Source of the DNA: Orthonyx spaldingii
Taxonomy: Eukaryota; Chordata; Aves; Passeriformes; Orthonychidae
DNA: 64,000 bases
Reading direction: 5' to 3'
Assembly: GCA_013397795.1 (NCBI GenBank)
Contig: VZTJ01000801.1
Span: 558,001-622,000, forward strand
The notes beneath the pieces were generated by a model. The model saw nothing but the letters and a program-made list of their open reading frames with translations, made no database searches and had not been told where the DNA came from. Of the stretch, positions 12,847 through 26,814 are shown piece after piece. How positions within the stretch are numbered: position 1 is the stretch's first letter; every line of letters starts with the position of its first letter. The position numbers and the translations under genes were made by a program.

Positions 12847-15835
12847 ATGTAGAAAAGAAGATAGCTCTACAGCATTGTTTATCTGCTGTGTTTTAGACAT
12901 CCTCGTCTGGATGAGTTGGATTTGCCCAAGAAAAACCTGTTTGTTTACATAACCTATGGAGTCTAAACAATAAGCTGAAATGTAGATGTTTACACAGTAA
13001 ATACCTGCATTTAACCAGACAATTCTGACTCAAAATTTCTCTCCCTCCTCTTCTTTCAATCAAACAGTGTAATCTAATTGGTTCTTCATTGCCTGCAAAC
13101 TGTTTTGCTACCACAAGTGACATTGTTAACATGTATCTATTACTACACTGAATGATCAAACAACGTTTTTTCAGTAATCATCACTTTTTTTTTTTTTACA
13201 TGAAAGAAGCAAAAATATTAAATATGGCACCACTGATACCACTTAAATTGAGTAACTTCTTCTATGTCCTTCACGCTCTGTTTAATGCACACTGTTTCTG
13301 GGCACTCTCACGCTGATCTCTGTCTAACAATGGAACAGAGTGGAAGATGCTGAGTGAAGCAGGATTTTATATACATATTTATATACACATTCATATACGT
13401 TCCTTACTGTACTGTTGTTTTACCTTCCATTATAGAGCAGAGGGTCATTAATGATTGTGTAGCATGTGATCATGTGTAATTCCATATTCTTCCTCATAGA
13501 ACTGCCATTTACTCAATTTTTCCTTCATTAAATACTTCATAAATAAGTACTAGGTTGCATTCCTTCATCTGTCTGAAGAATTCCTCATCTCTAGATAATG
13601 CCAGTACTTCTGAGACTACTTTATGCACCTAAACGAGACTCAGATGACTACAAATATATTATCTTTTCTGAGACCTTTTAAATGCTTATTTTCTTTATTT
13701 AAGATTGGTTTTTTACCCCATTGGTTGCTAATAGGCAATATGAAAATTGTTGCTGGTAGTGACAGTAGTAATTCTTCTTAGTGAAGCCTGAACATAAAGA
13801 GACCATTTAAAACTATCATTGATTAGTAGTTTAGTATCAGACCAAGCCTCTCCTTGGCCCACTGTTTGCATCTGACTACTATGATCCTTCTAGGATGTTT
13901 TAATGGTGCTTTCTTTACTGCTTAATAGTTGCCTCTTTTTCTTCTTATGTCCTTTTCTTCATAATTTTATCTTTACACACCTGTGTTATACTTTTTAATT
14001 CTTCCTTAGTAACCTGAACTTAATGCTGTATTTCGTATTTCTCATTCTCTTGTCTGAGTTCTATAGAGGGTGAATTATTGAATCAAACTGATCTCTTGAT
14101 AGTCTTCCTATTTTTCCTCTGCAATTAGGCAAATTTAACTATGCTATTACTTTTATTTCTTTAAAGATAACAACAGTATTTAATAGTTTTGCTTTTGCTC
14201 ACTCTCCCCAAAAATATACCCTTATACTTCTCTGAATTGATTGAAATCTTTACTAATTTTTAGATTTTTTCCTTCCCTAGAAGTATGAAGACTGCTTTTT
14301 CAGCTTGTCTTAATCAAATTACCTTCCAGAATGACAATCGTAAAGTTTCTCTTTACTAGTTATAATCATACATAGAAAATTTTTCTTCTCGTTTGTCCTT
14401 TTTCCATAAGAAAAAAGTATTGCTAAAACAAGCAATACTTTGCACTCAGTGAGCCTGAGATTCTTTTTAGCCTCTGCAATGAAACATTGTGAGTGCTGAT
14501 ACCTGTGGAGAAAAGCCTTAAATAGAAAGTCAGTTGTGCTGAAAATAAACTGAAAACATTGAGAAAATAAAAAAAAGAATCCCAAATATATTTGTTACCT
14601 AAATTTCAAGATTTTGGAGGGATATGACATATAAGAGCTTGAGAGCCCATTATGGAGTTATCAGTAACAAATCTTAGAAAGATTAAATGGAACTTTGTTA
14701 GTTTCAATATAGGGAGGTAATATTTTGAAAGTGGAAAACATTTTTAATATATATTTGTTGCCCTAAGAATAAAATTTTTGACAGCTTTTGTTTGTTCACG
14801 TATAAGTTTAGCTAAGATTTTAGCTGTCCAGTACAAAACGTGTTTGTCTACTTTTTGAAGATTGTGTAGACTCATCTTAAACAATATGAAAACTGAATTT
14901 AAGTGCTTGTCTTGAAATTTAAAAGGATGATTTTATCTTTGCCAATGTACAGACAAATACAGAAACTCAATGGATTCCCAAGAACCACTACATCAACCAG
15001 GCATGTACCTGTCAAGTATTTCTGAAAATGCAATGAAGCAAACTGTTAAACTTTAATGTTTTTATTGGTAATAAAACCCACATAAGGTAAGACATTAAAA
15101 GATCTATTTATCTTTTGAATTTCTCTGACAATAACCTGCACTGAAGCAGAGTGAGTGGAAACTCATTTCCTCTATCTGGAGGAAGGACGCTTCTCTCCAA
15201 ACTGAGCCACTGCCATGCACCGTCATTCTTCTTCTCATTTCTGTGACCCATACTACCCTCTCCAATTTGTGGACTTATAAGAACCTGGAGATATTCTTGG
15301 TTTAGTCAGTTGTGTCCCTCCTATTTTTCTAACAGTACCTAACAGTATTTTTAAAAAAAATTAGAATTTATTACCTTATCAACATCCTTGCCAGTGCACA
15401 GAAATCTGAAAGATCCCATAATGACCTGGGTAGGAACACTTCCATAACATTATGGAGTTAGAAAATCAACAGAGGTTTTAGGAGACTAAAGTTGAAGCAA
15501 AGAAAATTAAGGTAACATAAGTTACCTGGACAGATGATTCTGATTTATCTCATAACAACCTTCTACCTTCTCTTGTGTAAAATAGAACAGCTTTTTCCAA
15601 ACTGAACAGTTTAAAGAAGCATTTTGTCAGAAATATATTTTAAAAAATCCTTTCTTTTTCCTGTACAAGTTGTTCCTTATTTCAGTTTTTCAAAGCACCA
15701 GAGAAAATTATTTCAGTAATAAAAAAATAATTAAAATTTAAAGACAAGAAACTAAGACTGAGAGTTCTGAAGTAACTTATCATTATATTAAAAGTTAGGA
15801 AACAAACAAGTGTTCAAAGGTTGTCAAAAATGTTA

Positions 15836-15927
15836 TCTCCCTTCCTCTCTACCTTCCTTTATTCATCCCTCTCTCTATTCTTTCTGCTTTTCTTTCCCCT
15901 ATTCCTTCCTCTCCTCCTCTATCTTTT
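15836..15927 (+). repeat. Pyrimidine-rich (CT) tract
   Basis: About 90 bases of nearly pure C and T with few interruptions on the + strand (TTCC, CTCT units). It lies at the start of a short chance ORF rich in Ser, Phe and Leu. Confidence 0.85.
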
Positions 15928-17071
15928 GGCTATGCTCTCTTTATGTTAAAATCTGTACCTTCCTGTCAGCAAGAATCTACCCTAATTTAAAAGTGATAAC
16001 ACTAATGCAAGTGAACAAATACTCAGCCATCTCATATGGCATAAACATCAGAAGGGAAACGCTCAGAAAATTGCATGTAACATATGAAATGCAAATGTAA
16101 TATATAATGTCCCATGTGGAAAATGAAAATGCTGAGCTCAGTTCTTGCCCTTTACTTGCCTTTGACTACTGCTGCTGAAAAACTAAATCAAAACCACTTC
16201 TCAATCTCATCTCACCTTGACTACTCAGATTATGGTGAAGTACTGAGGCAGCTGTTTTCTGTCAGAGCTAAGAGAAAATGAAGCTTCATAATAAGTTGCT
16301 TTATCATGTTCACCTATTCTCTAAATACTTTCACTTGTATTGGCTGGCAAAGAATACAATTCTTTCAGCTTTCCCCTGCTATTAATCCCTCTTGACTCTT
16401 ATCAACAGCTTCTCCTAAAATTAACCACTCCCATTATGAACTTTCAATACAGATTAGAAGTATTTTGCTTTTCTTATGAAAAAAAAAGGTGGTTTTCCTT
16501 CTTTTCCTGCTCTCAGCTGTTGTTTCTTCCCAATTCTCCATCTGCTATTAAAAATGTTCCAAAGTTCTCAGAAAATGGCTTGAGCTTTTTTCTTTGTTTC
16601 TGAATAAATTATGGAGATGGTCAGGCAATATACTTTAATACCTTCTGTCAGAATTCCCATTGGACTGCCTCATTTTCTGTTACCTTGCAACTTTATAAAA
16701 TTTGTATTTTTTGGACTGATTTCTTTTTGATGTCCTTGGTGCCTAGCTCAGATCAAACTTAATTTTGTTCTTCTTTTTTTAGCTTAGCCAGAGCAGTTCA
16801 GTAATTTCCAAAAGTAGTGCATGTTTAAAAATTCTGGAGATCTTAGTCCTTAACAGCTTTAATACTCTTTGTTTGGCATAAGGCTTAGAAATAGAGGGAT
16901 TGGCTGCATTGTCTCAGAAGAGTGCTTTCTGTACTCATCATGAAAATCTGCTTTGCTGTGTCTTCTGAAAAATTGCCAGTGCAGGAATCATTGGTGGTAA
17001 TTAGGTGCAACCTTTAATGATTCTGTCCTCCTGGATAGAGCCTGACACTCCCATAAAGCCACATCATCAAT

Positions 17072-17115
17072 GGCACGGTCTTTCCATTGCAGAGTCACAG
17101 TGGAAAGACCATGTC
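17072..17115. other. Strong small inverted repeat (hairpin)
   Basis: Arms GGTCTTTCCATTG (17077-17089) and CAGTGGAAAGACC (17098-17110) pair along 13 positions (one G-U if transcribed) around an 8-base loop. After one mismatch, four more outer pairs form (17072-17075 with 17112-17115). The stem is shorter than a typical microRNA precursor, and nothing shows transcription. Confidence 0.7.
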
Positions 17116-20100
17116 CAACACCAGCCACAGCCAGGGAGTGGGAAGTGAGCCAGGCATATTTGTGACTGTCCTTCATGATTCAGAGTAAAGAATCCTCCTG
17201 AAGGAGAGCATTGTCAAAATGGGATATTAAAGGCAGAAATCCAGAATACAGGGAAAGAAAGAACTGGATTTAGCAAGCTGACTAAGACTGTAGCTCCAGA
17301 AAATGAGATAAACTCTGGACAAGAGTTCTGATCTTGCCAGCAAACCATGGGCATTTTCAATGAACAAAAACAAGGACGTAAGACAGTCTGTTAAAGCATA
17401 CAGGGTAATGGCTCACTGGAGCATCTGACACAGACTCCTTTCCTCAGGAATCTCATCATCCCTGGGTATCTTATAGAGATTCCAGAGGCTTACCTCAGAG
17501 TTATGGATTGAATTTGGCATTAAAATGTTCAAATATTAGTTTTTGGAATGATCTTTTTCCAGTCTTCCTACCAGAGCAACTATTTTCTTTTTTCCTGTGT
17601 TCATATGTCCTACATCAGGGTAACCATCTGACTAGTTCAAAGGTCTGGATCTATCAAATCTGGATTTAGCACTAAGTCAGAACTGAGTGCTTATTTTGGG
17701 GATGATTGGTTAAAGTTCACCCTGTTTGGTATGGTAGAAAGGAAAGCCAGAGTTAATCTAAAGTGATAAATCTCTACATAATTTTTATACAAACTCTTTG
17801 TAAATGTTTTTGTGCTGTGTCCCTGTTTGATCAGAATTCATCATCTGAGTAAAAATAATTACAGCATGCTCATAAAGCTTCATTGGTTTTCAAGTCCACA
17901 CATTATTGACCAGATTTAAACAGAAGCTTGTAATTAAGTGTCCCCTTCTGAAGATGTGCCTCTCAGTGGACTTAGCACTTATGAGCAGGATTTGCAGTAC
18001 ATGTTGGATCAAAGAGAAACATGCTTATATCAACCAGTTGGAACTGATAAAAAAAAATAAATGCCTAAAATACAGTTTTCGTCTTGATGTCAGTATCTGG
18101 CCCATGTACAAGTGAAAGGCACACCTCTAACTCCCAGCTCTCTGCCCTAATGGCAACTGGCTATCTGTGACTTTTTAAAATCTTCTTAAGAGATGCAGTA
18201 GCCCTAATGAAAACTCCTATGAGGTGGAGCAAGTCCCAAGCCTGTCAGTTGACCTGCCTAATTTTGTTGCTAGGATAAGCTCAATTCCCTCCTTGGACTT
18301 AGGCTTAAATTTCTAACATAATATTTTGGATGTTTCAGGACAGGCCTTTTAGAATAAATAGAGTTAATATTTTTAAAATTACAAACGTAATTTTCCTTCA
18401 CTTGTAGATAGCTGGCTGGAGTGTCATTAAGCCTAAAAAACTGCAAACAAAACAAAAACTAATTTGGACTCAGAACAATGTAGAAAGTTTCCCCTAAAAG
18501 GGGTGATTCAAACTATTATGCAGGTGTGAAAATTAGAGGTTATATCTGAAACTGTTTTTCATCCTTAACTATTGTGTTTGTTACCATGGAACAAGTGTGT
18601 TAAGCAAATGTATTCTAATTTGGTACATCTTATTGAACTATTAGGTAGTACAATTAATCCCTGCAGTTTTAATGTGGAGAATTTAAAGAAGGTCCTTATA
18701 TTTTCATATTCTTCTCATTCTTTGTTTTATCTTTTTTTTTTTCACACAGCACTTTTTCCTGTTCCTGTCTAGTACAACATAGCAGAAACATTTGATAAGA
18801 CATTAATAAATTGTTTACTTTTGAGGAAAGAATGTCAATCTCTAATTGAACCTCCGTTCACATAATGAATCCAATGGGTGAAAATTTTTGTTCTCTTATC
18901 TTGTAATCTTATAAAAACCTGAACTCTTTAAAAACAAACCACCAATAAACATTCATCTAAGTATCAAAAATTATTTCTAGCAATGCCATAAGTGATAACA
19001 GTATTTTAACAAAACCACAATTGAGTCTGATTAGTAATTTTCTACTGTTTATGAGTTCTTACACATTTCCAGGTGATCGGTATTTCAAGGTATTTTTAAA
19101 TCCCTGCTGTGTCTATAGCCAGCCAAATTATTTTGTTTTTCTTTAAAGTGATGTCACTAGAAATACCGAATTATTTTTACAAATAGAACTATGTCTATCC
19201 CATCTGCAGTTCATCCTTCTTTGGTACCTTAAGGCTTTGTTAAGAATGTCATTGTTTAGTAGCACAGTTCTAAACACTGCCTTTTGAGACCTAGAAAGTT
19301 ATAGTTATTACCCTGCCAGGGAGAGCTTCCCCATACCAATGTGACAGAGACTGTAGCCTGAACAACTTGTTTCTGCAGTGTTGTTGCTATGGGAACAGCT
19401 GCAAAATGCTTACTGCTGTACTGTGACACAACTGAGCATACTATGGCCTCTTTAATTGCATTCTTTAGGAGTCACCACAAACGAAAAGAGAGTATCAGTC
19501 TGGGTGGACTCTTGCTTATTTTCAAATGACACTTTTGAGTTCATATTGTAGCATATTCTTTCACCTATTTTAACTACTTCTTTCTCCTACAGTTCCCCAA
19601 CCGAAAGAAAAAAAATTAGTCTCCTAAAGATATCAAAAAAATAACTGCATTTAAAAGATGGAAAGATTTTAAAATGTGCTTAGTGGCTTTCTGAGCCAGC
19701 AGGTCATATTTAGTAAATCTTGAAAGTTCCATGCTAGTAACAGTGGAAACTTCTTGAATTAGAAGGTGCCAGTTTCTCCTACATCACTGACTGATATATT
19801 TCATTATCTGGGATAAACTGACAATAAATCTAGGTATAAATATTTCTTAAAATGTTAATTCTACCTCCTTTATTTGTAGTCCATACCATGAACAAGCTGC
19901 TTTCCTTTTGCTTATTCTCTCTTTCTAATATTGACTCTCCCTTCTATTTTATATACTACCTTATGAGTTACTGAGCTTTTGTCTTGAAAAAAAACTTCAG
20001 TTGTTTCAGAGAAGAAAAAAAATCCCAGCAATCCCCTTCTCCTTGCCCCTCCAAAAAGCCCCAAACCCCACCAAACACAAAGTTTGATAAAAGGAGACAC

Positions 20101-20271
20101 GGTTTGTGAAAAGACAGAAAAATTATGGGAATTTGTAAGGCTTCACTAAGTCTAAATTCTTGTTATGCTTTAAATAATGCTAATTTCTCACTGCCTCACT
20201 GTCCTTAATCTGTTAGTTTTGTAACCTAGCTTGTCCCACAGTGCACTAATGTAGAAAGGAATTCAGAAATT

Positions 20272-20302
20272 CAGGAAGGAAGTCAGGAAGGAAGGAAAAA
20301 GA
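20272..20302 (+). repeat. (GGAA)n purine tract
   Basis: Repeated GGAA/AGGAAG units, a short degenerate tetranucleotide repeat. Confidence 0.8.
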
Positions 20303-20709
20303 GGAATATCAGACTGAGTCCTTGCTGCCTCTCAGGGAGGGAAAACCACTAGAATAGTGATACTGTGCTATGCTGTACTACGTACAATTTCAGAACAAAA
20401 AAAACCTTGCATTTTTAGCAAATTCATCATCAAGTTTCTTGAGTTCAAAGGAAATTCAAATCCCATTTGAAACAAAATTAAGTCTGATTTGGAAGTAACC
20501 TCAAGATATATAAAGATTTTTTATACTTGGTAAATAAGGAATACATTATTTTCCAGAGCTCAGGTGAAACAAAACCTCTACCTGTGGTAATCTGCAGCTC
20601 TTAAGTAGGCTAGAAAATATAAAGAGAAGGGGTATCTTTCCACAACTGGTCTCTCTACCACTGCCCTCATATTCCCCTGTGGGAAGAAAAAAGTTTAAAA
20701 AAGCCCAGC

Positions 20710-21196
20710 TGTGGGTTAAAAATGCTTTAATATTTGAGAAACAAAAAAAGTAAAATATAATAATAGTTGTAATAATTATAATAGTAATGTGGAAAAAAAA
20801 TTAAAATGGCAAGAAATAAACCCCAAGAAAGACAAGTGATGCACAAGACAGTTGCTCACCATCTACTGTCTGATGCCTGGCCCATCCCCGAGCAGTGATT
20901 GGCCTCACCCAGCCAAGTCTCCCTAGTTTATATACTAGGATCTTCTATTGCATGCAATATCCCTTTGGCTGTTTCATGTCAGTTGTCCTGGCCAGGCTGT
21001 CTTCCAGCTTCTTTTGTGGCTCCTCACTGGCAGAGCATGAGACACTGAAAAGGCCCTAACTCAGGGTAAGTGCTGCTCAGCAATAGCCAGATCAGTGTGT
21101 TACCAACATTAACCTCATCCTAAATTAAAAAAAAACCAGCATTGTATCATCTATTAGGAAGAAAATGAAATCTATCCCAGACAAAACCAGGGCACA
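20710..21196 (+). mobile_element. Avian endogenous retrovirus LTR (about 487 bp)
   Basis: Recognised from its characteristic order: an A-rich AATAATA-type stretch, a segment reading CAAGTGATGCACAA, an inverted CCAAT box (GATTGG, 20897-20902), a TATA box (TATATA, 20929-20934), GGAATATCCCTTTGG-like sequence, then a segment ending CTATCCCAG with an ACCAGG tail. This matches an LTR family that is abundant in bird genomes (recalled from experience, not searched). Boundaries TG...CA are approximate and I see no clear target duplication, so one end may be eroded. No internal viral genes follow. Confidence 0.75.
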
Positions 21197-22940
21197 TGTA
21201 AAACTATTCCAACCTGAAGGTCTCTCCCAGCTTTTGCACACCAAAGCATTAGGACATTAGGACACTATGCCTGGTGTACACACACTAGATGGCTTGTCAT
21301 GGGCACAGCACTTAACCTCGAGCCTAACACCTGGAAACACTCTTTATTACTTCAACCATTCCCATCTCATCCATAGTACTGCTATGCTACCACAAATACC
21401 ACCAAATAACAATACTTGAAAGAGACCTGGCTTATTATTACCCCTTGATTTCCATATTTATACGTTATGCACAAGTTGCATTAGCAGTAGAGACAAGACC
21501 CTCTGCAATCTTCTTGTTCTCTGCAAAGAAAAGAAAGAATATATCCAAAGGATTAGTCATTCATCATCTCCTGTGGTCTAGTTAAAAGCAATAAAGAAGT
21601 ACAGTATCATTGGGATCTCTGAATCCTGCTGAATAGAGATAGCAAAATAAAATACATTTGTTCTGTCAGCTAAGGACAAGTTTTCAGCTTTGAAACCCTA
21701 TGTTGAACCAGATCATTCATTCATCAGAAATACTAAAAAGTGCAGACAACAAGAGAATTTTTTGGGGTAGAAGATCAAGGAATAACAGAAATAAGCCCTA
21801 TACTGATCATAAAGAAATAGCTGAATTGTGAATTAGATTGTCATGTGATGGAGTTCAGAAACAAGCCAGGAGCAGGAGATTTACAGGGCTGTCAAAAGAT
21901 GGAAATAGCTGAGAAACAAAGACAGCTGTGGTATGGTCCAAGCACCATGCACTTTTTATGTCCAAATGATGATTGATCTTGTTCAAAATATTATTACTAC
22001 TACCTCCATTGCTGACATCACTGTTATTGACTATTATCAGTTTCCAATGCTTGTGTGCTTCTGTGTCCCTGAAAACTAGCTGAGGCCTGGATTCTTCTTT
22101 TCAGGAGCAGTCAGCTGGAGTGACACCCCAGAGTCAGTGGACAGAAGGCAGGTATAAGCTACGAACACAGGGACTGGTTGCCTACAGGCAAGGAAGCAGT
22201 AGCTGCTGTTCCAAGGCACTGGACCAAAACCTGTGCTGTGATTTGCCAGCTTTATTCCAGCCTTATTCGAGTCTCAGCCAGAGTAAACATTCAAAACATT
22301 TTTTGTTGTCTCGTAACCTCCATGTCTGCACTACACTCGTGATTGAGTCTCCTCAAAGGCTGACAAAAGGCTGGGTACTGATGACACATCTATCACCTGG
22401 ACACTTCTCTGCTTATAATTCAATTTTTGAAAAAGCACTGGCTACTTCCATTGGTCAGATCAGTTGAAAATTCTGACCCTAACACTTGGAGCAGAAAGGA
22501 TATAAACGCAGAATACTACAGAGGGGACAGCAAGATTTTAGCCTCAGATTATCAATGAATACTTAATTCACAACAGCTTTTCAGCAATGATTCAAATGTG
22601 TTTCAATAGAATAACTTCAAATTGGTATGCCATCTGTTAGGATGAGAGAAATCAAATGGAATTGGAAGAGAAAATGAAGGAATAGTAATAAATTATTTCT
22701 GTATATTTGTTACTTCTGAAAGGTATATGATTGGTTTATTTTCATTAATTTCTTGGTTTTAGGAAAAAAGGAATGATCCTCTTATAAAAAGACGGTTCTC
22801 AAAAGACTGGTATGTGACATATGTTTAAAAAATTAATAGGATGGGACTAGCCTGCAAAAGGACACACTAAGATAAGGTACTAAATCTACCTGAAAAACTC
22901 CTCTAGGTGCCTGAATCTTCTTTAGGAGACTAGAGAGACC
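21197..22940. other. Non-coding flank, no gene seen
   Basis: Intergenic sequence between an LTR and a CR1 end. A 115-codon + strand ORF at 22120-22467 has no recognised domain and no conserved splice context. Confidence 0.55.
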
Positions 22941-23033
22941 AGCTAGGTGACTGGATCGAAATGTTCCTGCTTGAGTAGAGTAGTTGGACAAGAAAACTTC
23001 CAGAGCTCCCTTCCAATCTTGACTGTTCTGTGA
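22941..23033 (+). mobile_element. CR1 LINE 3' end fragment
   Basis: Degenerate match to the last part of CR1: CTAGGTGAC, CCTGCTTGAGTAGAGTAGTT, TTGGAC, CCAGAGCTCCCTTCCAATCT and the terminal GTTCTGTGA. Strongly diverged, so an old copy. The start is approximate. Confidence 0.75.
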
Positions 23034-26000
23034 CGCTGTTACCTAAAATTTAGATTGTAAAGCCTCATATTCAGCAGCCATAATTTTAGAATGCCTTAGC
23101 TTTCCCTGAGTAGGCACTGCTTTTAGGTATTACCAACAACAACAGAAATATTTTTTTGCACATTATCTGCCAGGCCAAGTTCAGTAGACATTGATATCAC
23201 ACTTGCTGGCTGACACAAAGTATGTTACTGTCACATGAGGATATGTTGTTTGCTCCAGCTTTATAAGCAAAGAAAGTCACTTCAGATTTTGAGGATGTCC
23301 CACATAAAAATTCATCCCATCCTTGTTGCCCATACCCATGCCATTGTTAACACTAGGTTTGTTTCGGTTTTGCAGCCTGGTGAAGCAAAAGCAATACTGT
23401 AGTTCCTTCTGACTTAGCTATTTCACTCATTCAAAAATGATTATATGTTCAGTATTCAATATTTAAGCATGACTTCACAGGCTAGTGGATAGGGAAAGAA
23501 TCTTTGATTATATGCTCTACCGAATACTTAACATAGAGTAGTGATTGTTTACTGACACCTAGTCTCTTTGTTTAAAGTAGTAGACTATATACTGCAAGGA
23601 AGTTGTTTATGTTTGTTAGTCCAACAAAAATGTATTCATTTTATGGAGGAAAAAATTTCAACAGGAAGTAGTAAGGGAAACCTATTTCCTTATAAGCTAT
23701 TTTTGTACTGTGTGGAAGTTTTGAGGGAACAGATGAGAAAAAGAGTGTCAGAAAACCAAACTCTCTTCTACTAGCCATGTTCTTTCAGAGATGTTAGAAT
23801 AAGCACCTGATGTCAGGAAGCAGTGTACAGAAAAAGTATCTTGCAACTGGGACTTAAATATCTGGGTTCAAGCCCTATTTTCGCTGTGTCTTATTAGGTA
23901 GCTCAATGTCTCCTTTTGCTACCTGCTGTCTTTAATGGATCTTATCTTTAGAAATGAACTCCTATTCCTGTTATTGACCTTAATTCTTGGCACCTAATTT
24001 TCTCCAGTCATTTATGAGAAATCTAAGCAGGGAAATGGGGGAATTCCACTAGGCAGCAAAATGCTTTAAAGACAAAGTAAAATGCTAGACATTGCAGTGC
24101 TTAAATCTTTTTATGGATCTAACCTCAAGTTAATATTACTCCCACGAAAGAGTATAATTTACAGTAAAATATGAAAATGTGAGATAAGGAAGATATTTTA
24201 TTACTTTTTCCTTCTACAATTGTAAAATACAAGGCTAAAAATATCTTGTTCTGTCTCTGGATCTATGACAAATAAAGGAAAAAAGCTTCAGAATTTTCCC
24301 CTCATCAGGTATTTTTATCTCCCTGGAATAAAGTCCTTAAGTGTTCACTTGCTTGCTTCAGATTATCCCTGTTGGTACTATCTGCAGCCATGTATGTCAC
24401 AGTTCTTGTGGTTATCTAGGATTACCATCAAGATCCTACAGAGGATGTACTGAAAAATAGGGGTATTTTATTAAAACCATTACATTCTGCAATGACTCAA
24501 CTATAAAACAAATTTCAGATCTGCAGTCAGCTCTTGTCAGTTAACATATTTTAAATACACATGAATTGGAGCAGGTATCCCTGATTATATCAACTAATTG
24601 GAATCAGGTCTACATCTATGAATGGTAGGATAGAGCATACCATATGCTTTTCTTCTTAAAAATAATTTGGAGCATCATTTGTTATCTCCTTTCTATCTTG
24701 ATATGGGGTAATAGTACTTCTACATACTTAAGTGGATCTTTTGCTGCTTTTTTAAAGGATGTATTCATTTTTTCAAAACAAAGATTTCAGTTTGCGCATA
24801 TGCTTCTCTGTTTATATAGGCAGGTGTGTCTGATAGGTGAGCCTAGCTGCAGAACTAACTTTTGCTCTAAAACTAAGAGACAAAATACTCACTTCAATTG
24901 TTTAAGGCATTCAAACACCAGTGGACATAATTAAAAACAGACATTCTTTATACTAAAAATTTTGGAAGCCATAACAAAGAAAATTAGTGTATTGTCACCA
25001 GCCATTATTGATTACTTTTATTTTAGTAAAATAAATGCTTAGTTATACTGATTCTTCAAATAAAATGGACAGTCAATACAGATATAAAACAGGATAATGA
25101 CATTTATCCAGGTTGCTTTTCTATTTTCTTTATTTCTTCCTACTTCCTTCTTTTTCTTTCCTGTTACAACTGAAGTTATTCTGCTATAAAATACAGAACA
25201 TAATAATTCCTTTTATACAGAAGCTTTGCTTCTTTCCTTGCTAACAGCTTACATCATTTGACATCTGGGTTTTATTTTGTATTTAAAATAATTAGGTACA
25301 TATTAATTTATATAGCCATTTCAATGGAGAAATCCAAGGTAAATATTTTGATTTGTATATTGCATGCTCATGTTTTTTAAATATCCATGTATCTTTTTAT
25401 TCTCCATGCATTGAATCTAAAATCCATGACAATTTTCAGTGTTAAACTCCATCCTTAGAATCTGCTTGCTCTGAGATCTAAGATTAGGCTGTGACTATTA
25501 AGTGATCAATTGCCAGTTCTGTTGTTAGTGCATAAATAATCTGCACAACTACATACTTACAAAACACGTAAAACTCTTCACTGTGCTTACCTTGTATATA
25601 TGTCTCAGTTCTCCGCCCCAACTGCAGAAAAAGGAAAGAGTGTGCTAGACACTCAGGAATAAGACGTTCTTGAAAAGGTGTTCTTTTTTCTGAACTGTAA
25701 TAGATATAACTTGAATTTCATTTTACTGCTAAGCATGCTCTGTGTTATCACAGGGTCTGTACCAGTGTCATGTTTTCTGTATGTGCTACCTGTGCATTGA
25801 TCATTGCTCAAATCTTTCAATTTGGCTTTTTTTTTTTTTAAGGAAAATGTTTCATTTAAGGCAAAAAATATGTCCTTAAAACTAAGTAATGGCTAATCCA
25901 CTGTAAACCCCTCTTTTATTTCCAGTGCGAAAACACAAAAAGCAAATCTGAAAGGCATATTGACATTGTCCAGCTGTTAGAACAGAAGATGAGGAAGGAA

Positions 26001-26754
26001 TGGAAGTAGGATTTTCCTTGTGCCATCCTGCTAGGAGCCTGCTGTGGCTGAGGATGGCACTGGGACGGTTCCCCTGCACTGGAGCTGCTGCCAAACACCA
26101 AGGGAACAGTTAATAGAAGGGGCAATCAACGACTCTGGGCTTACAGGTGTCTCAAGACTGACTGGTAATATAGACTTACTTTTGGAATGTGGTTTTCAGC
26201 AGGAGGTTGGAAGTCAATCAAGTGAAGAAAAGCCCCAGCAGAGTATATATCTCTTTTACATTCCAAAAAAATAATGGGGGATTGAGATCTGGGTGATATT
26301 GTTGTTTGAAGATACCCTGCCCCAGGTGAAAAATCCATAAATCTGTGCTTCCAAAGCTCACCAATTTAAATACATGATGTGGTAGTTATGAGAGCAAGCA
26401 GTATGATAGATAAAGTAGTCTCAATTACAATGTAAATGTGTGGGTATCTTCTAGCTAAGCTTCAGTTACCTAGAGTGTTTTCATCTGAATTAGCTATCCT
26501 AGGCTTCCTTTATATTCAGAAGAGAGGAATTTCTGCTTCTAAGGTGTTATTCACCTCACTCTAAAGGTGTCCTAAATTAGGGTCACAGAAACATTTATAT
26601 ATATGTACTGATTCACTCAAATGTAAAAATATATGTGGTGACTGTGGTGTTCAGTGAGATAGACTGGACTGTAGGTTTTTGATGAGCTGAACATATACTC
26701 CAGCGTTAATTTAATATGTACTTTATTAGAACTCTAGTTTGAAAAGAAAGAATA

Positions 26755-26814
26755 CTTATCTACATATTTAGATTAGTGGCAATGCTTATCCACATATTTA
26801 GATTAGTGGCAAAA
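26755..26814 (+). repeat. Tandem duplication, 30-bp unit, two copies
   Basis: Units 26755-26784 and 26785-26814 differ at only about two or three positions; both contain ATTTAGATTAGTGGCAA. A recent small duplication. Confidence 0.93.

Larger units (their letters stand above)
12847..20709. other. Non-coding flank, no gene seen
   Basis: AT-rich sequence holding the CT tract, the small hairpin and the GGAA tract listed separately. The block 19240-19480 has higher complexity, with an X-box-like motif at 19383-19396, and looks more like a regulatory or conserved element than a repeat; this is an impression only. Confidence 0.55.

Noticed and set aside
22120..22467. 115-codon + strand ORF as a possible hypothetical gene
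   Set aside because: No domain, signal or splice context, and the amino acid order looks random.
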